Below, piece after piece: positions 11,883-35,010 of a stretch of DNA of 64,000 bases. Each line of letters starts with the position of its first letter. Position 1 is the stretch's first letter. Under the pieces are notes generated by a model. That model ran no database searches. It worked only from the letters and a program-made list of their open reading frames with translations, and was not told where the DNA came from. Position numbers and translations under genes: made by a program. This stretch comes from Physella acuta (taxonomy: Eukaryota; Mollusca; Gastropoda; Physidae): assembly GCF_028476545.1 (NCBI RefSeq), contig NW_026732021.1, positions 744,001-808,000 of the forward strand, read 5' to 3'.

Positions 11883-13337
11883 AGTCATTTTTTAACTAAT
11901 TTAAATGTCAAATGCTCGATTTAACCTTGTGTTTTTGGGCATTCTAACTCAAAGCTCGAACTTATTGTACTAATACAATTTCTTTTGCTTAGACCTAAAT
12001 ACTAAAGTAGTTATTTTAAAACGGGTTATTTTGTTTTGAAACATTAATTTTCTCGCAATTTATTGCTTTGTTTGTATGCGTACCCAAAGTTGAACTTGTC
12101 GATGGTATTGAATGATTGATTGATTTTCTATTGTAAATTGTAATTTCTCTTCATCAAGACATTAAACTGATGCGTGTACTTCACTGTAGCCAAACGTTGA
12201 GTGTCTAGCGCATGCGTACACTCATCTAGTCTTACAATTTTTTTACCAAGTCTCCGAGAGTTTCTAAAAATATCTGGAATCTCTAGTTGGCAGAATCAGC
12301 TGTTTACGAGAGCCCTGACGACCTTCTTGGGCTGACCTTCCTGCTGTAGCATGATCATCTGTGTTGTAGGTGCAGATCACTTTGTGGGTGCAGTGGCGGC
12401 GTGTATTGATGGTCCTGCTAGACTAGTGCCTACGGCATTCCAATTCGTTATTTTATATTTGTATAAGCTTGTGTTCGAATGTTGTTTTTTAATGTGCGTT
12501 TTTCTTTGTAAATTATTAAACCTTTTCGATTTGTAAACAATTTAATCCCTCGTTGTCGGATATCTCTGGAAATCTCCAAACCCTATTGATGGGTATGTAT
12601 TTTTGTTATGGTATTAGCCCTGGTGGGGGAACACGGCCAACTTCAAGGCCTCGTTCGTTATTTAATGGGCGTGTTAACAGGGAACTTTATTTTTACAACT
12701 ACTAGTTTTTAAAATTATTCATTTACAGCTTTCCTTTATATCGTTTGTAGGTTATTGATTAACTTTGTAAGTTGGATTCAAGTGTGGGTAGTTCGAATCA
12801 CGTGACTGTTTAATCCATTGCCGTTATTCATAAGTTGTTTACTAAGCACCCCCCCCCCCCCTTCCAAATCGATCACTACTTTTTAAAAAAAAATCAATGC
12901 TCTGTCTCACTATGACTATGTAGTGTTTCGTGACATCGTTAGCAATCAAGCTAAAAATAGCATTTTAGTGGTCGCCGGGAGCAGAACCTTTTATAGCGTA
13001 ATTGGATTGGTGTTTGTGTTTCAGGAAATGTATTTCATTAACTCAGTAAATGGGTAGTGTTGAGTAGACAGTTGCACTACCTCAGCTACATAGCGCAGTC
13101 ACTGTTAGCGTGTGTCTAGCTTCGTGTGTCCTGCAACTGGTCATAAAATATCCAGTAAATATTTGAACGCGCGCCCCTGACAGTTTCAAATCTGGGTCAC
13201 ACACTGTTTGGACGATACTGTTTATCACCGCTCTGAGGTTAGCGCGTTGTGTCGTGGCCTTGACCCGTGTTGGATTCTGCTACGTGCATGCTTGCCTGAT
13301 GTAAGATTTCAATGTGACTGAAATCGTGTGGAGTAAA
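11883..13337 (+). promoter_or_regulatory. Probable PFKFB promoter and 5' untranslated region
   Basis: G+C and CpG rise toward 13.3 kb, and no acceptor is obvious between about 13230 and the start codon, so the first coding exon probably also carries 5' UTR. Two very short upstream frames precede the start: ATG CTT GCC TGA (13288-13299) and ATG TGA (13312-13317). The start site cannot be fixed from sequence. Confidence 0.45.
13312..13317 (+). promoter_or_regulatory. Minimal start-stop upstream ORF (ATG-TGA) before PFKFB
   Basis: An ATG followed directly by TGA ends 20 bases before the PFKFB ATG at 13338. A four-codon upstream frame lies just before it (13288-13299). Start-stop elements are known in other genes to stall initiating ribosomes. 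Relevance depends on the mRNA containing this segment. Confidence 0.45.
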
Positions 13338-23732
<10,395 letters not shown>

Positions 23733-25425
23733 TAGCCTAACCTCATCATGTGATCCAGTGGACAAACTTGATTGGCTCTTTTTGTGCGTCAATTATTTGC
23801 TTTGACATCTAAACAGATTTAACATCTTCGCACAAACTTGCATACAGGGACAGTTTAAACAGCTATTGCTTCTCTCTTCTGTAAATTTATGTCAAGATTT
23901 TATGTACAATTGTTACGGAGAGCATAATATGTGATATGACCTGCTACTACTGGTACAAACCATTGGCTATTGGTTGATTTTGGAATACTTTTCTACATTT
24001 ATTTTTAACTTACCTCGCTTTTCTGTTCTATATACAAAAATACAACTTTCTTGCTGGTTTAAGAAACAATTCAGCTGCACAATGATATTGATACAGTTGT
24101 TACACATACAAGTGAACTAAGTTTTGTAAGAATTCTTACAGAAGGCATTTTGTCTTTCATGTGTCTAAGCCAGTATATTAACAACTAGACAACCATGTAC
24201 TATCTAGCTGGATTCTGTCACATTTTTACTCAATCTCATTTTTTTTAAAACATGCAACTATTTACTCTGTAGTTAAATTAATGGAACAGTATTGGCTTTT
24301 GATGACGTTTTATTTATAAAACAGAAATATTTTTGGGTTCACCCCCTTCAAGCAGTGTCATCATTTCTTGTGTTATATATATGTCATTTAAGTGAAATCA
24401 AACTGCTAGGTTTGTCTTCTGTTGTACGATCATTAAAAAAAATATATATGTTTTTGTTGCTATTGAATTTTTTTTTTCTCTGCGTGTTCATTTACTGAAT
24501 GGGAAGATCTGTTGTTTTTAAATTATAACCATATTTATAAGTTTTGGATAACTTGATTGCATGGGGGGGGGGGGGTGCTGTATTTATTGTAAGTTTGAAA
24601 ACCAAATATTTGATGTTTGAATGAGGGTATATAATGTTTCTATCTGTAGATTAATGTGCTCAAGTTAATACTTTACTTTTATATAGTTGACTTAGCATTT
24701 AAGCAGGAGCTATACATATCATGAAATGCGCACAACTGTCCTTACTTTGATAGCATTAAATCATTTGTTCTTCCTCCCACACCATTCCACTTAGGGTTAG
24801 ATTAGCTCTAATTTGGTCTATGAAGGTGGTTCCACTAGAATTTGCAGCGCTGTAATAAGTCTAATTGGCGTTCTCTAAATGTCATTACAGTTACCTTATA
24901 TATCAAGTCTAAGACAATTAAATAATTCTACATTAAATATAAAGCACCAATTCTGCTTTAGAAAGAACAATCACATCATTTTCATTTGTTCTGTATTTTA
25001 TTTCAAGATCATGCGTGACTCATTTGAACATTGTACATGTACTGTACCATTCCCTTTATTGTTGGTGACCATGAACTTTGTTATTCACACCAAAGAGGGG
25101 AAACTGCTGGCACTAAATCTTTGCATTGTGTGTACATTAACAAAACATGATGCACTCATTTCATACCTGGCAATACAACTTCAGTTTTATTTATTTTATT
25201 TTGCAGATTTGCATAGCTATAACAATAGAATACTATTGGAATTTTTTATTTTTTCTAAATTTAATTTTTAGTTACTGACAATGTGACATGGCATTTATCC
25301 TGAAATGCTTGTTGTTAAACCATAGCTTAGTTTAATTTATCTTGTGTATATAATGTACCAATAGGATTTTTTTCTCAAAACTTAAATGTAAAAAACAGAA
25401 AATAAACAATCAAAATAAAAATTTA
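23733..25425 (+). other. PFKFB 3' untranslated region
   Basis: The region from the stop TAG (23730-23732) to an AATAAA at 25401-25406, followed by a GT-rich stretch from about 25430. It is AT-rich with no supportable exon. A poly-G run lies at 24565-24575. Use of this poly(A) site is inferred from the signal and the downstream element. Confidence 0.5.
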
Positions 25426-26691
25426 ATTTTGTTGTTTGTGTGTGTAAATAATGATGTTGGCATTTGAATTAAAATGTTTAAGTTAACTAATTAGTAATAG
25501 ACTGCAAAGTTGGCCTTGTCTAATATTAATAGTAGATATGGACCAGGAATTTTAAAGTATATCAAGGGGAAGACGGGGCCAGTAAGTCTTAATAAATTTT
25601 GGGGCTTTTCTATATGGACAAGTTGACACGGGCAAACTTGATCTGCTGTAATAAAACTTATCTTCACGTTGGAAACGCACTACATTCCACTCCAACAACT
25701 GAAGACAGAGTTAGTCTACTGTTGCCTCGTTGTGGAGATAGCATGACGTCACTAAGTTTGAGTGGATTCGACTGCATTAAACCTCTGCTGAACAATAAAA
25801 CTTTTTTAACCTTACTTTACAATAAACTGTCAAACACGCATCGCACAATGTCATATATCAGTATCATGCGTTCTATGTATGGGTGCTGTGTAGGGGGGGG
25901 GTAGGGAAACTTGTCTGTTTTCTAATATTAAGTACCGTCTATGGTAGGTTATAGTCCTTCGTGAGGGGGGGGGGAAGAACTTGTCTATTTTCTTACATAA
26001 ATAAAATTATAAATGCATCGTACATTTTTTTTTGGGGGGGGGGGGGGGGGAGTCGGCAGTGTGACCTAAATTGTTGGATTAACATTTTTAGACATTTATT
26101 TTAAAAGAAACTGTCAGCCTACAAATAATGTTTAAATCATCGTTATAAATGTTGCATACGGGTGGAAATGTTCGCTATCAAAGAAGCAGGCGACACTCTA
26201 TTGTATTCCAGACGACCTTGTGTCCTTTTTATTTGACATTGAAACAAAATATTTTTATAAGGGTGCATGCGGCTTGGGTGTGTAGGCCTCATACAAGTCC
26301 CGTAGATACTTGCACTGTTAACCAGGAACGTGTACAAATGTAGGTAAACTAAAATTTATTTTGACTTTCCGTTTGTAGGACTACCCCTTACGTCTACTTC
26401 ATTAGCATCAGGAGATAATAAGATTTACATTAGAATCGTAATATTAATAATTTAAATATGGATTATAGTTTTTATTTTTTAATTAAATAAGAGGATCGGT
26501 TTGTTGTAACAAATTATATCAATAAAAATTATGTGCGTGTCTGTTGCCTAAAAGTAATAAGTAATAACTAATAATGGATAGTTTATAAAAGTTAAATCTT
26601 AAACGTAACAATTTCACTAATGATATCATATTAATTATTATGATATGCCAATGAATGCAATGTAGATCTATATAGCACACTTGCCTACTCA

Positions 26692-26750
<59 letters not shown>

Positions 26751-27111
26751 CTATTATTTAAGGCTACACTGTAAGAATGTAAGTCATTATAAAATATAAA
26801 ATAGATTAAAATTAAAGATGTTTACCAAGTATTAGTAGTGAAGTAGGCCCATCATATTTTATTATTTATAACATTTTACTTTTTTCTTCATTTTAATATT
26901 AGTTAAGTTATCTAATAACTAATATTAGTAATTTGAGCTCAACTGATCAAACGACCATTTTGTAGTCCTTTACTTATTTAGTCAACTATCTTAGTTTGTT
27001 CAGCCAATTTGTGAATTTGAACTCGGAAAAGTATAGCTTGTCTTACTTTTTTTTATGCATGCCTCTTCAGTTTTTAACTAATTATTTTATTTTAATAACG
27101 TAACATTTCAG
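25426..27111. other. Spacer between PFKFB and GLYCTK copy 1
   Basis: AT-rich DNA with several poly-G runs (25893-25901, 25965-25974, 26033-26050) and a (TA)n tract (26693-26748). Overlapping short frames on both strands near 26143-26343 show no recognisable protein features. The end of the region should hold the GLYCTK copy 1 promoter and a 5' UTR intron, since an acceptor TTTCAG lies at 27111. Confidence 0.6.
26693..26748. repeat. (TA)n microsatellite
   Basis: A near-perfect alternating TA tract of about 56 bp in the PFKFB-GLYCTK spacer. Confidence 0.9.
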
Positions 27112-27134
27112 CTAAGCAGTGAGTTATAACCAAG

Positions 27135-29698
27135 ATGTCTTCATTAATTAAGTGTGCCAAAGTTGCAGTTGCCACAACAAAGTTCAATAGATCCCATCTG
27201 TCCAGATCAATTTTCACTCTAAAACCATTCGTTTGGTTGGAGAGTAATGTCAATGTATTGGGAACAAGTCATTGTAAGAACAACTGGAGAGACACTGTAA
27301 ATGTACAGACTTCAAACTTAACAGGCAACCATCTTCATACAAGGCAGATTTCACTCTCAGCTGTTCACATGTATGAAGCGGCGCTACGACCAGAGCAGCA
27401 AAGGTTACAGTCTGATGTCAAACCTGATGCTGTCGACATTTTTAAGACAGCTATTCGTGCTGTCTGTCCCAGAGCAATGATAGAAAATGTGCTAAAGTAC
27501 AATAGTGTTACAAGAGTACTCAAAGTCAAGGACAAGATCTACCCACTGAACAAGAATGTCCATCTGGTGGGTTTTGGCAAGGCTGTCCTGGGGATGGCCA
27601 GAGCGGTTGAGGACATACTTGGTGGCCAGCTAGTGGACGGAATTATCAGCATACCGTTAGGGATGCAAAAGGAAATGAGTAACTACAGGTTAGTCAATTC
27701 TTTTTATCATTTGGGCTTTCATAGATTTTAACAATGTAAGATACTGTTGTATGTGATAGAGGCAGAAGGGAGGCTACACAATTAGGTACCAAGGCAGATA
27801 ACTCAGCCCAGTAGTCACTAAATATACAGGTATCTTTAAAGTTTGATTGTAAATATGTAACAAATATGCTATATGAATTTGTTAATAAAAGGTAATAGGT
27901 TAGAACTTTTCATGTCAAAAATAGCCACACAGCTATACGTAACATCCTTAAGAAAAAACCATTATATTTATTTTTTGAACAGTATTACCCATTAGTTTAA
28001 TTATATACACTTTTTTTTTAAATCTAAAATTGTAGTGAAATGTGCTTAGCGTCCAATTCCAAAATAACAGTATTTGAAGGAGCTGCTAATAATGAAGTCG
28101 ATGAAAACTCCTTTGCTGCAGCCAAGGCTATCCAGCAGCTAGTCTCAAATCTATCTGAAACAGATTTACTTATTGTACTGTTGTCTGGTAGGTTGCAGTC
28201 TATTTAATTGTCTACAATAACATCATTTTTTGTTGAGAATACATGAGGAATATGATGATGATGGTCTAAATTTTTTATTTAGGTGGAGGTTCTACACTTT
28301 GCCCTTCACCCCATCCCTCCATGACACTGAGTGACATCTATGAAATGAACAGACTGTTGTCAAGAAATGGAGCCACTATGAAAGAGATTAACACCATCAG
28401 AAAAAATATTGAAGTCCTTAAAGGTGGAGGACTTGCCCTGGCTGCCAAGCCTGCTAAGGTAGCCATTTCTACTTGTTAACCTAATTACATTATTTCATAA
28501 ATTAAATCTTCTCTGAGAGTTCTACATGATTGTATTTACATTAATTTGTGTTTCACCCCACTAAAAGAAAACTTTTGTTGTTGTTTTAGGTGGTTTCCTT
28601 GATTTTATCTTCTGTTATAGAAGAAGACCCAGTGGATTTGATTGCTAGTGGCCCTACTTATCCTACACAGCCCACCCCCCACCACTGCATTGAAATTTTG
28701 GTCAGGCTTGGAATCAAAGATAAAGCACCAGAAAGAGTTAGAAAATTCTTGGAAAAAGAGGTTAAACAGCTGGACTTGGTTCAAGCTAAAGCTGCACATA
28801 AATCCACTCAAAAGAAAGCTCAACAAGACATGATCTTGGATGGTGTGCAGAATGTTATTGTGGGAGATAACTCCATTGCTTGTAAAGCTGCAGCAAGTCG
28901 GGCAGCTGAACTGGGTTATCTACCTTTGGTTGTAACAACTGAGTTGACTGGAGTGGCCAGAGACGTGGGAGCATTGTACACAAAACTGGCCAAGTTTGTT
29001 ATGATTTGCTATGACAGGTACTTAAATAAATTTCAGGTGTTATATGTCCATTTTTAATGCTGTCAATATTTGTTATTAATATTTTTATGAATAAATATGT
29101 GCGAAAGAAATAATAATTAGTTTATTTCTTATTAGTTATGTTATTAACTGTTTTCAGAAAAGCATCTTCAGAGCCTAACTCAGAGTTAACTTCTTTGGAG
29201 CTGCAACTAGTTGGCAAAGGGATCAAGAAAAAGTGGATTAATGACATAGCTAATGCAGTTGACATGGCTCACAACATGAACAAAGACATCTGTATAATCA
29301 TAGGTGGGGAGACTGTTGTTCAGGTGAATGGTTCAGGGGTGGGGGGCAGGTGCCTGGAGACAGCTTTGTCCGCAGCTATACAAATGGATGAAGAGTTTCG
29401 GGTCAACAAGCTGAATGTAGCTGAGCCCCATATGTGCCTCCTGTGTGCTGACTCCGACGGCCATGATGGGGTCACTCAAATGGCTGGAGCTGTTGTTGAC
29501 CAGGACTTTTTAGCTGAGGTGGAGAGAAGCTCCCTGGACATGAAGGCTCACCTCAATAACAACGACTCCTTTACTTTATTTAACAAGATTAATAATGGTA
29601 GCAATCTGATTAATACAAATCTCACCGGCACGAATATAATGAACCTCTTGGTTATCATTGTACAGAAACCAAGAGAGGTCAAGTATCAATATATTTAA
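27135..29698 (+). CDS. GLYCTK: Glycerate 2-kinase-like protein, tandem copy 1 (diverged C-terminal motifs)
   Basis: The family (DUF4147 N-terminal plus MOFRL C-terminal domain) phosphorylates D-glycerate with ATP to 2-phosphoglycerate. Exons: 27135-27688, 28036-28187, 28283-28458, 28590-29017, 29158-29698; all phases join, giving 616 residues (human GLYCTK is about 523). A 5' UTR exon boundary lies at 27112. The basic, Ser/Arg-rich first 35 residues look like a mitochondrial presequence. VGFGKAVLGMA (Lys149), GGGSTLCP and a glycine-rich KGGGLA motif are present. In the MOFRL part GGET is kept, but the usual GGRNQE reads GGRCLE (about 499-504) and GTDGQDGPT reads ADSDGHDGVT. It probably folds as a glycerate kinase; its activity or substrate may differ from copy 3. 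Confidence 0.9.
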
Positions 29699-30108
29699 AA
29701 ACATTACCCATTTGCTTCAGGCTAGAGAAGTGAAGAAGAAAATGGCAAATTTTTTATCGTCATTTTTTAAGAATTAAAAAAAAAAAATTATAAGTGGCTA
29801 TGTAGATTCTATGTCTTTGTTAAAATCTTTTGGGTAGTTGTAGTCTTTTATCTACAACCAGTGGCTTATTCACGGGTGATATAAAGAAAAATGTTACAAA
29901 AATATATTCTTCCCTGGATTTTTGTTTACAATATTTATCTAATGATAAATAGAAAATAAATGTGTTTTCCATGACCTATTCATTTTGTTTTAGACATTTT
30001 TGATACCACTTTATTTTAGTGTTACATTTTTTAATGCTGAAGCTTACTTATTTTTGTGATACAGCAGATGGGCTATATTTTGCCACAATTTTTTATTTTT
30101 GTGAACAA

Positions 30109-30114
30109 AATAAA
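30109..30114 (+). terminator. Poly(A) signal candidate for GLYCTK copy 1
   Basis: AATAAA about 410 bases after the stop, followed by a TGTCATGTG GT-rich stretch. An earlier AATAAA lies at 29955-29960. Confidence 0.5.
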
Positions 30115-30889
30115 GACAGAAAGATTTAATGTCATGTGTTATTATGCAGGATTGAGCTTTAAGATGCTGAATGATTCTTTACAAACTTTGTTTTGTTTCA
30201 TTCTCCCTAAGTGTAGCAGATGAGGTGTAAAAAAATTCAGCATTCACATCATAAAGCTTTTGCTTTAAATTGTCCATACTGTAATTATGTTTATTGTTAA
30301 TGTGATCTATTGCTAATCTGAACAAATTTATCATAATTCATGTTGAAGACTTTTTGTCTGCCCTGTACAGGTATCCTTTTACAGAGCCGTACATATTTAT
30401 GCTCAAACATTCAAGTCTTTTTTAATCACTTTACATAATGAGATTACATAATTATATCTTTTTAGATTAATTATTTCTGTGTCAGATGTTATATCATTAT
30501 ATATTTACATGCTGGCTGATATACTCCAGAATAAATTTTAGTATATAAAATTTGTATTTTATCTGTAATGTCCAATAGTTGCCTTGTGGTCATTGTGATG
30601 TTAAAGTAATTTATTAATATTTAAGTTATTAATATTTAAATTATTAATATTTCAGTTTCTCGACTTTGTCCTAATCCTTTTCCTAAAAAAAAGTCTTCAA
30701 TAGGTCTACTATCTTATTGGTCCAAAACCTATTAAAGGAGGATTAAGTGTTAGGCATATGTTTAAGAAACGCCACCCTCAACAAAACAAAATAAAAATTA
30801 TATCTTAAAAGAACTTAACAAATGTGGTGACTCTAGTAAACCTGATGACAGTGTCATTGACACAAAATGGAGATTTTTTTAGATAACAA

Positions 30890-31150
30890 CAGAGTTTCTT
30901 CCAGGCATCACTTCAAGGGAGCTTTGCCCCCCCCCCCGCCCCGCCCCGCAAGAAAGTCTACCATTTCTCCCCCCCCCCCCCCCCCCCCCCTCCCGATTAA
31001 AATGGAATTTATATAGAAAACATAATTTTACCAGTGTCCGCCCGTCCGCCCCCGGAAAAAAAAATGTCCGTCACCCCCCCCCCCCCCCCCACCTAGATAT
31101 TAAGTGCCCCCCCCCCCCCTTTTTGAGAAAAAAGTCTACAACAGAACACT
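30890..31150. mobile_element. Degraded hAT-type MITE, same family as 31877-32072
   Basis: It begins CAGAGTTTCTTCCAGGCATC and ends near AAAAAAGTCTACAACAGAAC, with internal poly-C runs, 'AGAAAGTCTACC' and 'CAGTGTCCGCCC' words shared with the better copy. No matching 8-bp flanks are visible, so the right boundary is uncertain. A third partial left end is at about 36258. Confidence 0.55.
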
Positions 31151-31779
31151 TGTACGTTGTCATAGAACTAGGCCTATACCAAAAGTGAGATTTCCATTCT
31201 GCACGAATAACTGCTCAAATTGTTGTACGTGGACACTAAAGTCAGTAAAGATAAATTTATGGGAAGCTCGGTTACAGTTTATGTTCTTAAATTTTCGTCC
31301 AAACACTATAATATCGCCTTCCACTCCACCCGCTCTGTCTATTCTATTTTACTGGCCAGTTACCCTCACAAGAATCAGTGAAATTTATTCATCTCTAATA
31401 TAGTCATGAGTCTAGGCAAAATGTAACTTAAAAGTCTCTGATATCTTTTGTTAACGTCTTATAAAATTGAGAAAGCGTAACTTTTAACAACAAATCATTA
31501 CACACGTCATTTCTTAACAGCGTTAGCTGGAGAAATCGTGCAAGAAAACGTCAATACAACAGATTTCTTTTTAAGGGGTCAAACAATGTATACCCCCCAC
31601 CAATCATGTAACCTCCTTCCGATTTAACTTGGCAAAATAGCACCTAGCCCCCCCCCCCATGGAAAATGCTGGTGAGCGGATTTTTACTTGGTCACTATTA
31701 TTCGTAAAGGTTTTTGTTTTACTGTTACACAATCGTACATCACGCGTTTATCTACTCATCAATCCGGTGTTAGATCGTG

Positions 31780-32241
31780 CAGCGTCAAAATGGCCCCGTC
31801 AAAACGACACCGACAAATCGGCCCCGTCAAATTGACACCGTCAAAAGCGCTAGCGACATATAGACCCCATCATATACAGAGTTTCTTCCAGGCATCTCTT
31901 CGCCCCCTTCCCCAACGAAATGAAATTTATATAATTTATATAGAAAATATATACTTTTAACAGTGTCCGCCCCCCCCCCCCCCCCCCGAAGAAAGTCTAC
32001 CGCCCCCCCCCCCCCGCCCGAAAATTTCAAGTGCCCCCCCCCCCCGGAGAAAAAAGTCTGGAAGAAACACTGATCATATAGGCTCCCGACAAATAGATCT
32101 CCCGTCATTTATGCTCTCGACAAATAGGCTCCTGTTATATAGGCTCCCGACAAAAAGGCTCCAGTCAATTAGGCTCCCGACAAATAGGCCCCCGTAATTT
32201 AGTTTCTCGACAACATGGCCCCCATCATTACGACTCCCGAC
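31780..32241. repeat. Diverged tandem array of about 20-bp 'GGCTCCCGACAAATA' units
   Basis: Alternating words such as GGCCCCGTCAAA, GACACCGTCAAA, GGCTCCCGACAAATA and GGCTCCCGTCA follow one another with substitutions, forming an old degenerate minisatellite. It is split by the hAT MITE at 31877-32072. Removing the MITE and one ATCATATA restores the repeat register. Confidence 0.7.
31877..32072. mobile_element. hAT-type MITE with perfect 8-bp target site duplication
   Basis: The terminal inverted repeats CAGAGTTTCTTCCAG and CTGGAAGAAACACTG are flanked by identical ATCATATA at 31869-31876 and 32073-32080. The 8-bp duplication and CAGNG-like ends are hallmarks of hAT elements. The 196-bp body is poly-C-rich and non-coding, so it depends on a transposase elsewhere. 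Confidence 0.85.
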
Positions 32242-32636
32242 CAGTAGCGTACGGAGGGGGGGGGGCAGGGAGAGCGGCCGCTACCCCTCTGGCCATTTTC
32301 AGCAAAGTGGCGCCTTTTTTTTTTGGAAACTTTTTAAACTCAAAGTTTTAAACAATGATATTTGTTGAAAAAATTATTTTTGGTCGGCACATCTATATGT
32401 AAATCTCAAGGAGTATTTTCATGCAGCAATTAAGCATAACAGTAATAGACTAGTAGAGTCAACGTTTACAACACGTATTAGCAGCTGTATCAGTTTGTCA
32501 TTATAAAAATAACCATTACGATGCATTGCAATGTTTAAAAAAAAACCTCTACGGGTAGTACCACTTGGCAAGAGGGGTGTTAAGTTTAAGGCAACTGAAA
32601 ATGTTATACATAAATCTTCACACATAATCACTTTAT

Positions 32637-33968
32637 ATATATACTAGCTGCATCCCGTGCTCCGCCACGGTAAATCTTTTTAAAATATACCAACTTTGGA
32701 ACAGAACAAAACAAACAAAAACACAACACAAACACAAACAAAACACAACCACAACCACAACACAACCACATTACAACCACAACACAATCACAACACAACC
32801 ACAACACAACCACAACCACAACACAACCACAAAACAACCACAACACAACCACAACCACAACACAACCACAACCACAACACAACCACAACCACAACACAGC
32901 CACAACCACAACACACGGTAAATCTTTTTTAAATGTACCAAGTTGGGAACAGATCAAAACTAAATACAACACAAACGAACGCAAAGAAAAAACAAAAACG
33001 AAAAAACAAACACAACACTCAACATAAACTCAATTTAAATGTAATCATAAAGGCATATTGCTCACAGTCTATCCCGTAGCGCCAAATCGCGCCCTTTCCG
33101 AGCGCCGGCGGAAAATTTCGATTTACACCCTCCCACCTCCCTCAAACTTTCGATTTCCACCCTCCCCCCCCCCCTCTTGCTACGCCTCTGTTATAAAACC
33201 CCTAGCTTTTCCGCAAATAAATTAAAGGCAGTATTTAGAATATCCGTGTTTTACCGACCATATTGCACTTTATAAATTCATGCATTTTTTTCAGTACTTT
33301 TAAAAATTTACAATAAAGTTTCATGACTAAAACCATTGCGCACCTAATGAACGTGATGACTTAATATAGTAATGGAGAATAGTTGATTAAAAATTATAAT
33401 TAGTAAACAGTACATTCAGTGAATAAAATAAATAAAAGATAGCCTTTTATCAATCAATGCTAATAATAATATTCCAACAATAATGTACTCTAACACGTCT
33501 GCATAATTTGCATTCACATTTTGCTAATTATATTATTCCAACAATTATTCCGTCTTGCAGATTTTGCATTCACATTTTTAGCGTGAGTTCAATTTATCTT
33601 TGAATTACCTCCATTGGCAAAATTACTAAGCAGTTTAATTAGATTTTTCTACCGTACTGTTATTATGTTATTAATATGTATCCACTCTTTCTGGGAATAT
33701 TAACGAAAACGATATTTGACATTGATCCTTTTAACATGTTTTAGCAATGTGCGTGTATTTAATATTCTCTTTACGTTATGCTAAATTGTACAAACAGTGG
33801 AAATCATAAAATAGCTCTATGCCGTTATATAAACAAACCCTACTCAATTACTTATAATAAGACACTGCGGTGCACTGAAAAGCACAGCATGGTGCGTAGT
33901 TTACTTTTATAGTCCCAAAATCTATAGCGATGACGGACGGAAGGACACGCTCAGCCCGATTATATTAT

Positions 33969-33969
<1 letters not shown>
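32637..33969. repeat. Unclassified interspersed repeat region between TA tracts
   Basis: The segment starts with TATATATATACTAGCTGCAT then CCCGTGCTCCGCCACGG. It ends with a GACGGACGGAAGGACACGCT word, CAGCCCGATTATATTATAG and a long TA tract. That start/end combination resembles mobile-element copies seen in many invertebrate genomes, but I cannot name the family. It contains the CAACCACAA array and a MITE terminus ending TACGCCTCTG (33190). Confidence 0.35.
32700..32915. repeat. (CAACCACAACA)n-type simple repeat
   Basis: Short irregular units of CAACACAA and CCACAACC run for more than 200 bp. They give artefactual open frames on both strands: Thr/Gln/Pro/His-rich on +, Cys/Gly/Val-rich on -. 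Confidence 0.9.

Positions 33970-34049
<80 letters not shown>
33970..34049. repeat. (TA)n microsatellite
   Basis: A pure alternating AT tract of about 80 bp, the longest in the window. Confidence 0.95.
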
Positions 34050-34052
<3 letters not shown>

Positions 34053-34075
34053 TTTGAAAAGTGTAATTAATTTTT

Positions 34076-34104
34076 ACTTTCTCGTATACAAATATAGAGA
34101 AAGT
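34076..34104 (-). repeat. Terminal hairpin of an interspersed repeat (same as 48829-48860)
   Basis: ACTTTCTCGTATAC and the complementary TATAGAGAAAGT form a stem. The following TATTGTAAT...GTTTTACACC matches, in reverse orientation, the sequence before the hairpin at 48.83 kb, so both are ends of one repeat family. Confidence 0.6.
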
Positions 34105-34159
34105 ATTGTAATAGCGCAGAAAAAAATCTAGATTTTTGCAAATCTCGATGTTTTACACC

Positions 34160-34582
34160 CCTCTGACGATTTTTTGGACGATTTTCACCTCCCCCCTCCC
34201 CTCCGTCACAAAAAGCCAGACCCCCTCCCCATATAAAATGACGTCACATCTTAACCTACACCCCCTCCCCCCCCCCCCTCAAAATTGCAAATGAATTTTT
34301 TTCTTTAAAAAGCGCTATTTTTCCCAAATCTTGACTGAACGCTGTCAACATAGTCTAGATTGTTTTAATAAATTTTTATTACAATTTATTAAAACAGTTT
34401 TTTCTAAAACGCGAAATAACGGCTAATATTAGTTTTCTAGCATTGCGTCTTTATAATTCAAAAGTGTGATGTCAGACCATCTGAACACCCCCTCCCCCTC
34501 GTCACAAAATTACGGACCACCCTCTCCGGGACTCCCCCCCCCCCTTTACGAGTGTGACGTCATTTATGGACGAACCCTAGGG
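34160..34582. mobile_element. MITE with TGACGTCA-containing ends, copy 2 (diverged, larger)
   Basis: It shares with copy 1 the words CTCCGTCACAAAAAGCCAG, CACAAAATTACGGAC and the right end GTGTGACGTCATTTATGGAC. It includes an intact TGACGTCA palindrome (34555-34562) and another ATGACGTCAC near 34239. The left terminus is poorly defined and may have been lost against the neighbouring hairpin repeat. Confidence 0.55.
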
Positions 34583-34689
34583 TGGCGCAAGCGGCATACC
34601 CCCCCCCCCCTAACTAAGACTACGTCAATAACAAGTTTATGCCGCACACTTAGGCTTAGGCTTTTTCATTCCGCACCATAATTCGAATA

Positions 34690-35010
34690 TAGCTCTAGAT
34701 TGAAGATCTAGATCTAGAATATTATCTAGATCTAGAATATTATCTAGATCTAGAAATCTAGATCTAGATTCTAGTATCTGTTACATTTTTTAAAAAGAGT
34801 TAATCGAAATCAAATACTATTATTATAATTATTAGTAATTATTAGTATTACTACTACTACGTCTAGCTAGTTCTATCTACCTAGATTCTAGACGTAGATT
34901 AGATCTAGATCTAGTCATAGATACTAGATCTAGATCTAGATTGATCTAGGTCTAGTAGTAGATAGGCTCGAGATTTTAAGAAGTAAACTTATTTCTAGAT
35001 CTTGATCTAG
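34690..35010. repeat. CTAGATCTAGAT-rich low-complexity island
   Basis: Dense, irregular repetition of the palindromes CTAGATCTAG and TCTAGA. Similar islands lie at about 3120-3360, 41690-41830 and 42120-42235. They occur only in non-coding DNA in this window. Confidence 0.85.

Noticed and set aside
24879-25271. 130-codon frame downstream of PFKFB
   Set aside because: It lies in the AT-rich PFKFB 3' UTR, has no recognisable features, and is probably chance.
32628-32984. Cys/Gly/Val-rich (minus) and Thr/Gln-rich (plus) frames
   Set aside because: Both are translations of the CAACCACAA simple repeat.
32242-33190. Single transposon with CAGTAGCGTA/TACGCCTCTG ends
   Set aside because: The ends resemble each other, but the flanking 8 bp differ and the interior is a mix of other repeats, so they are probably two unrelated fragments.
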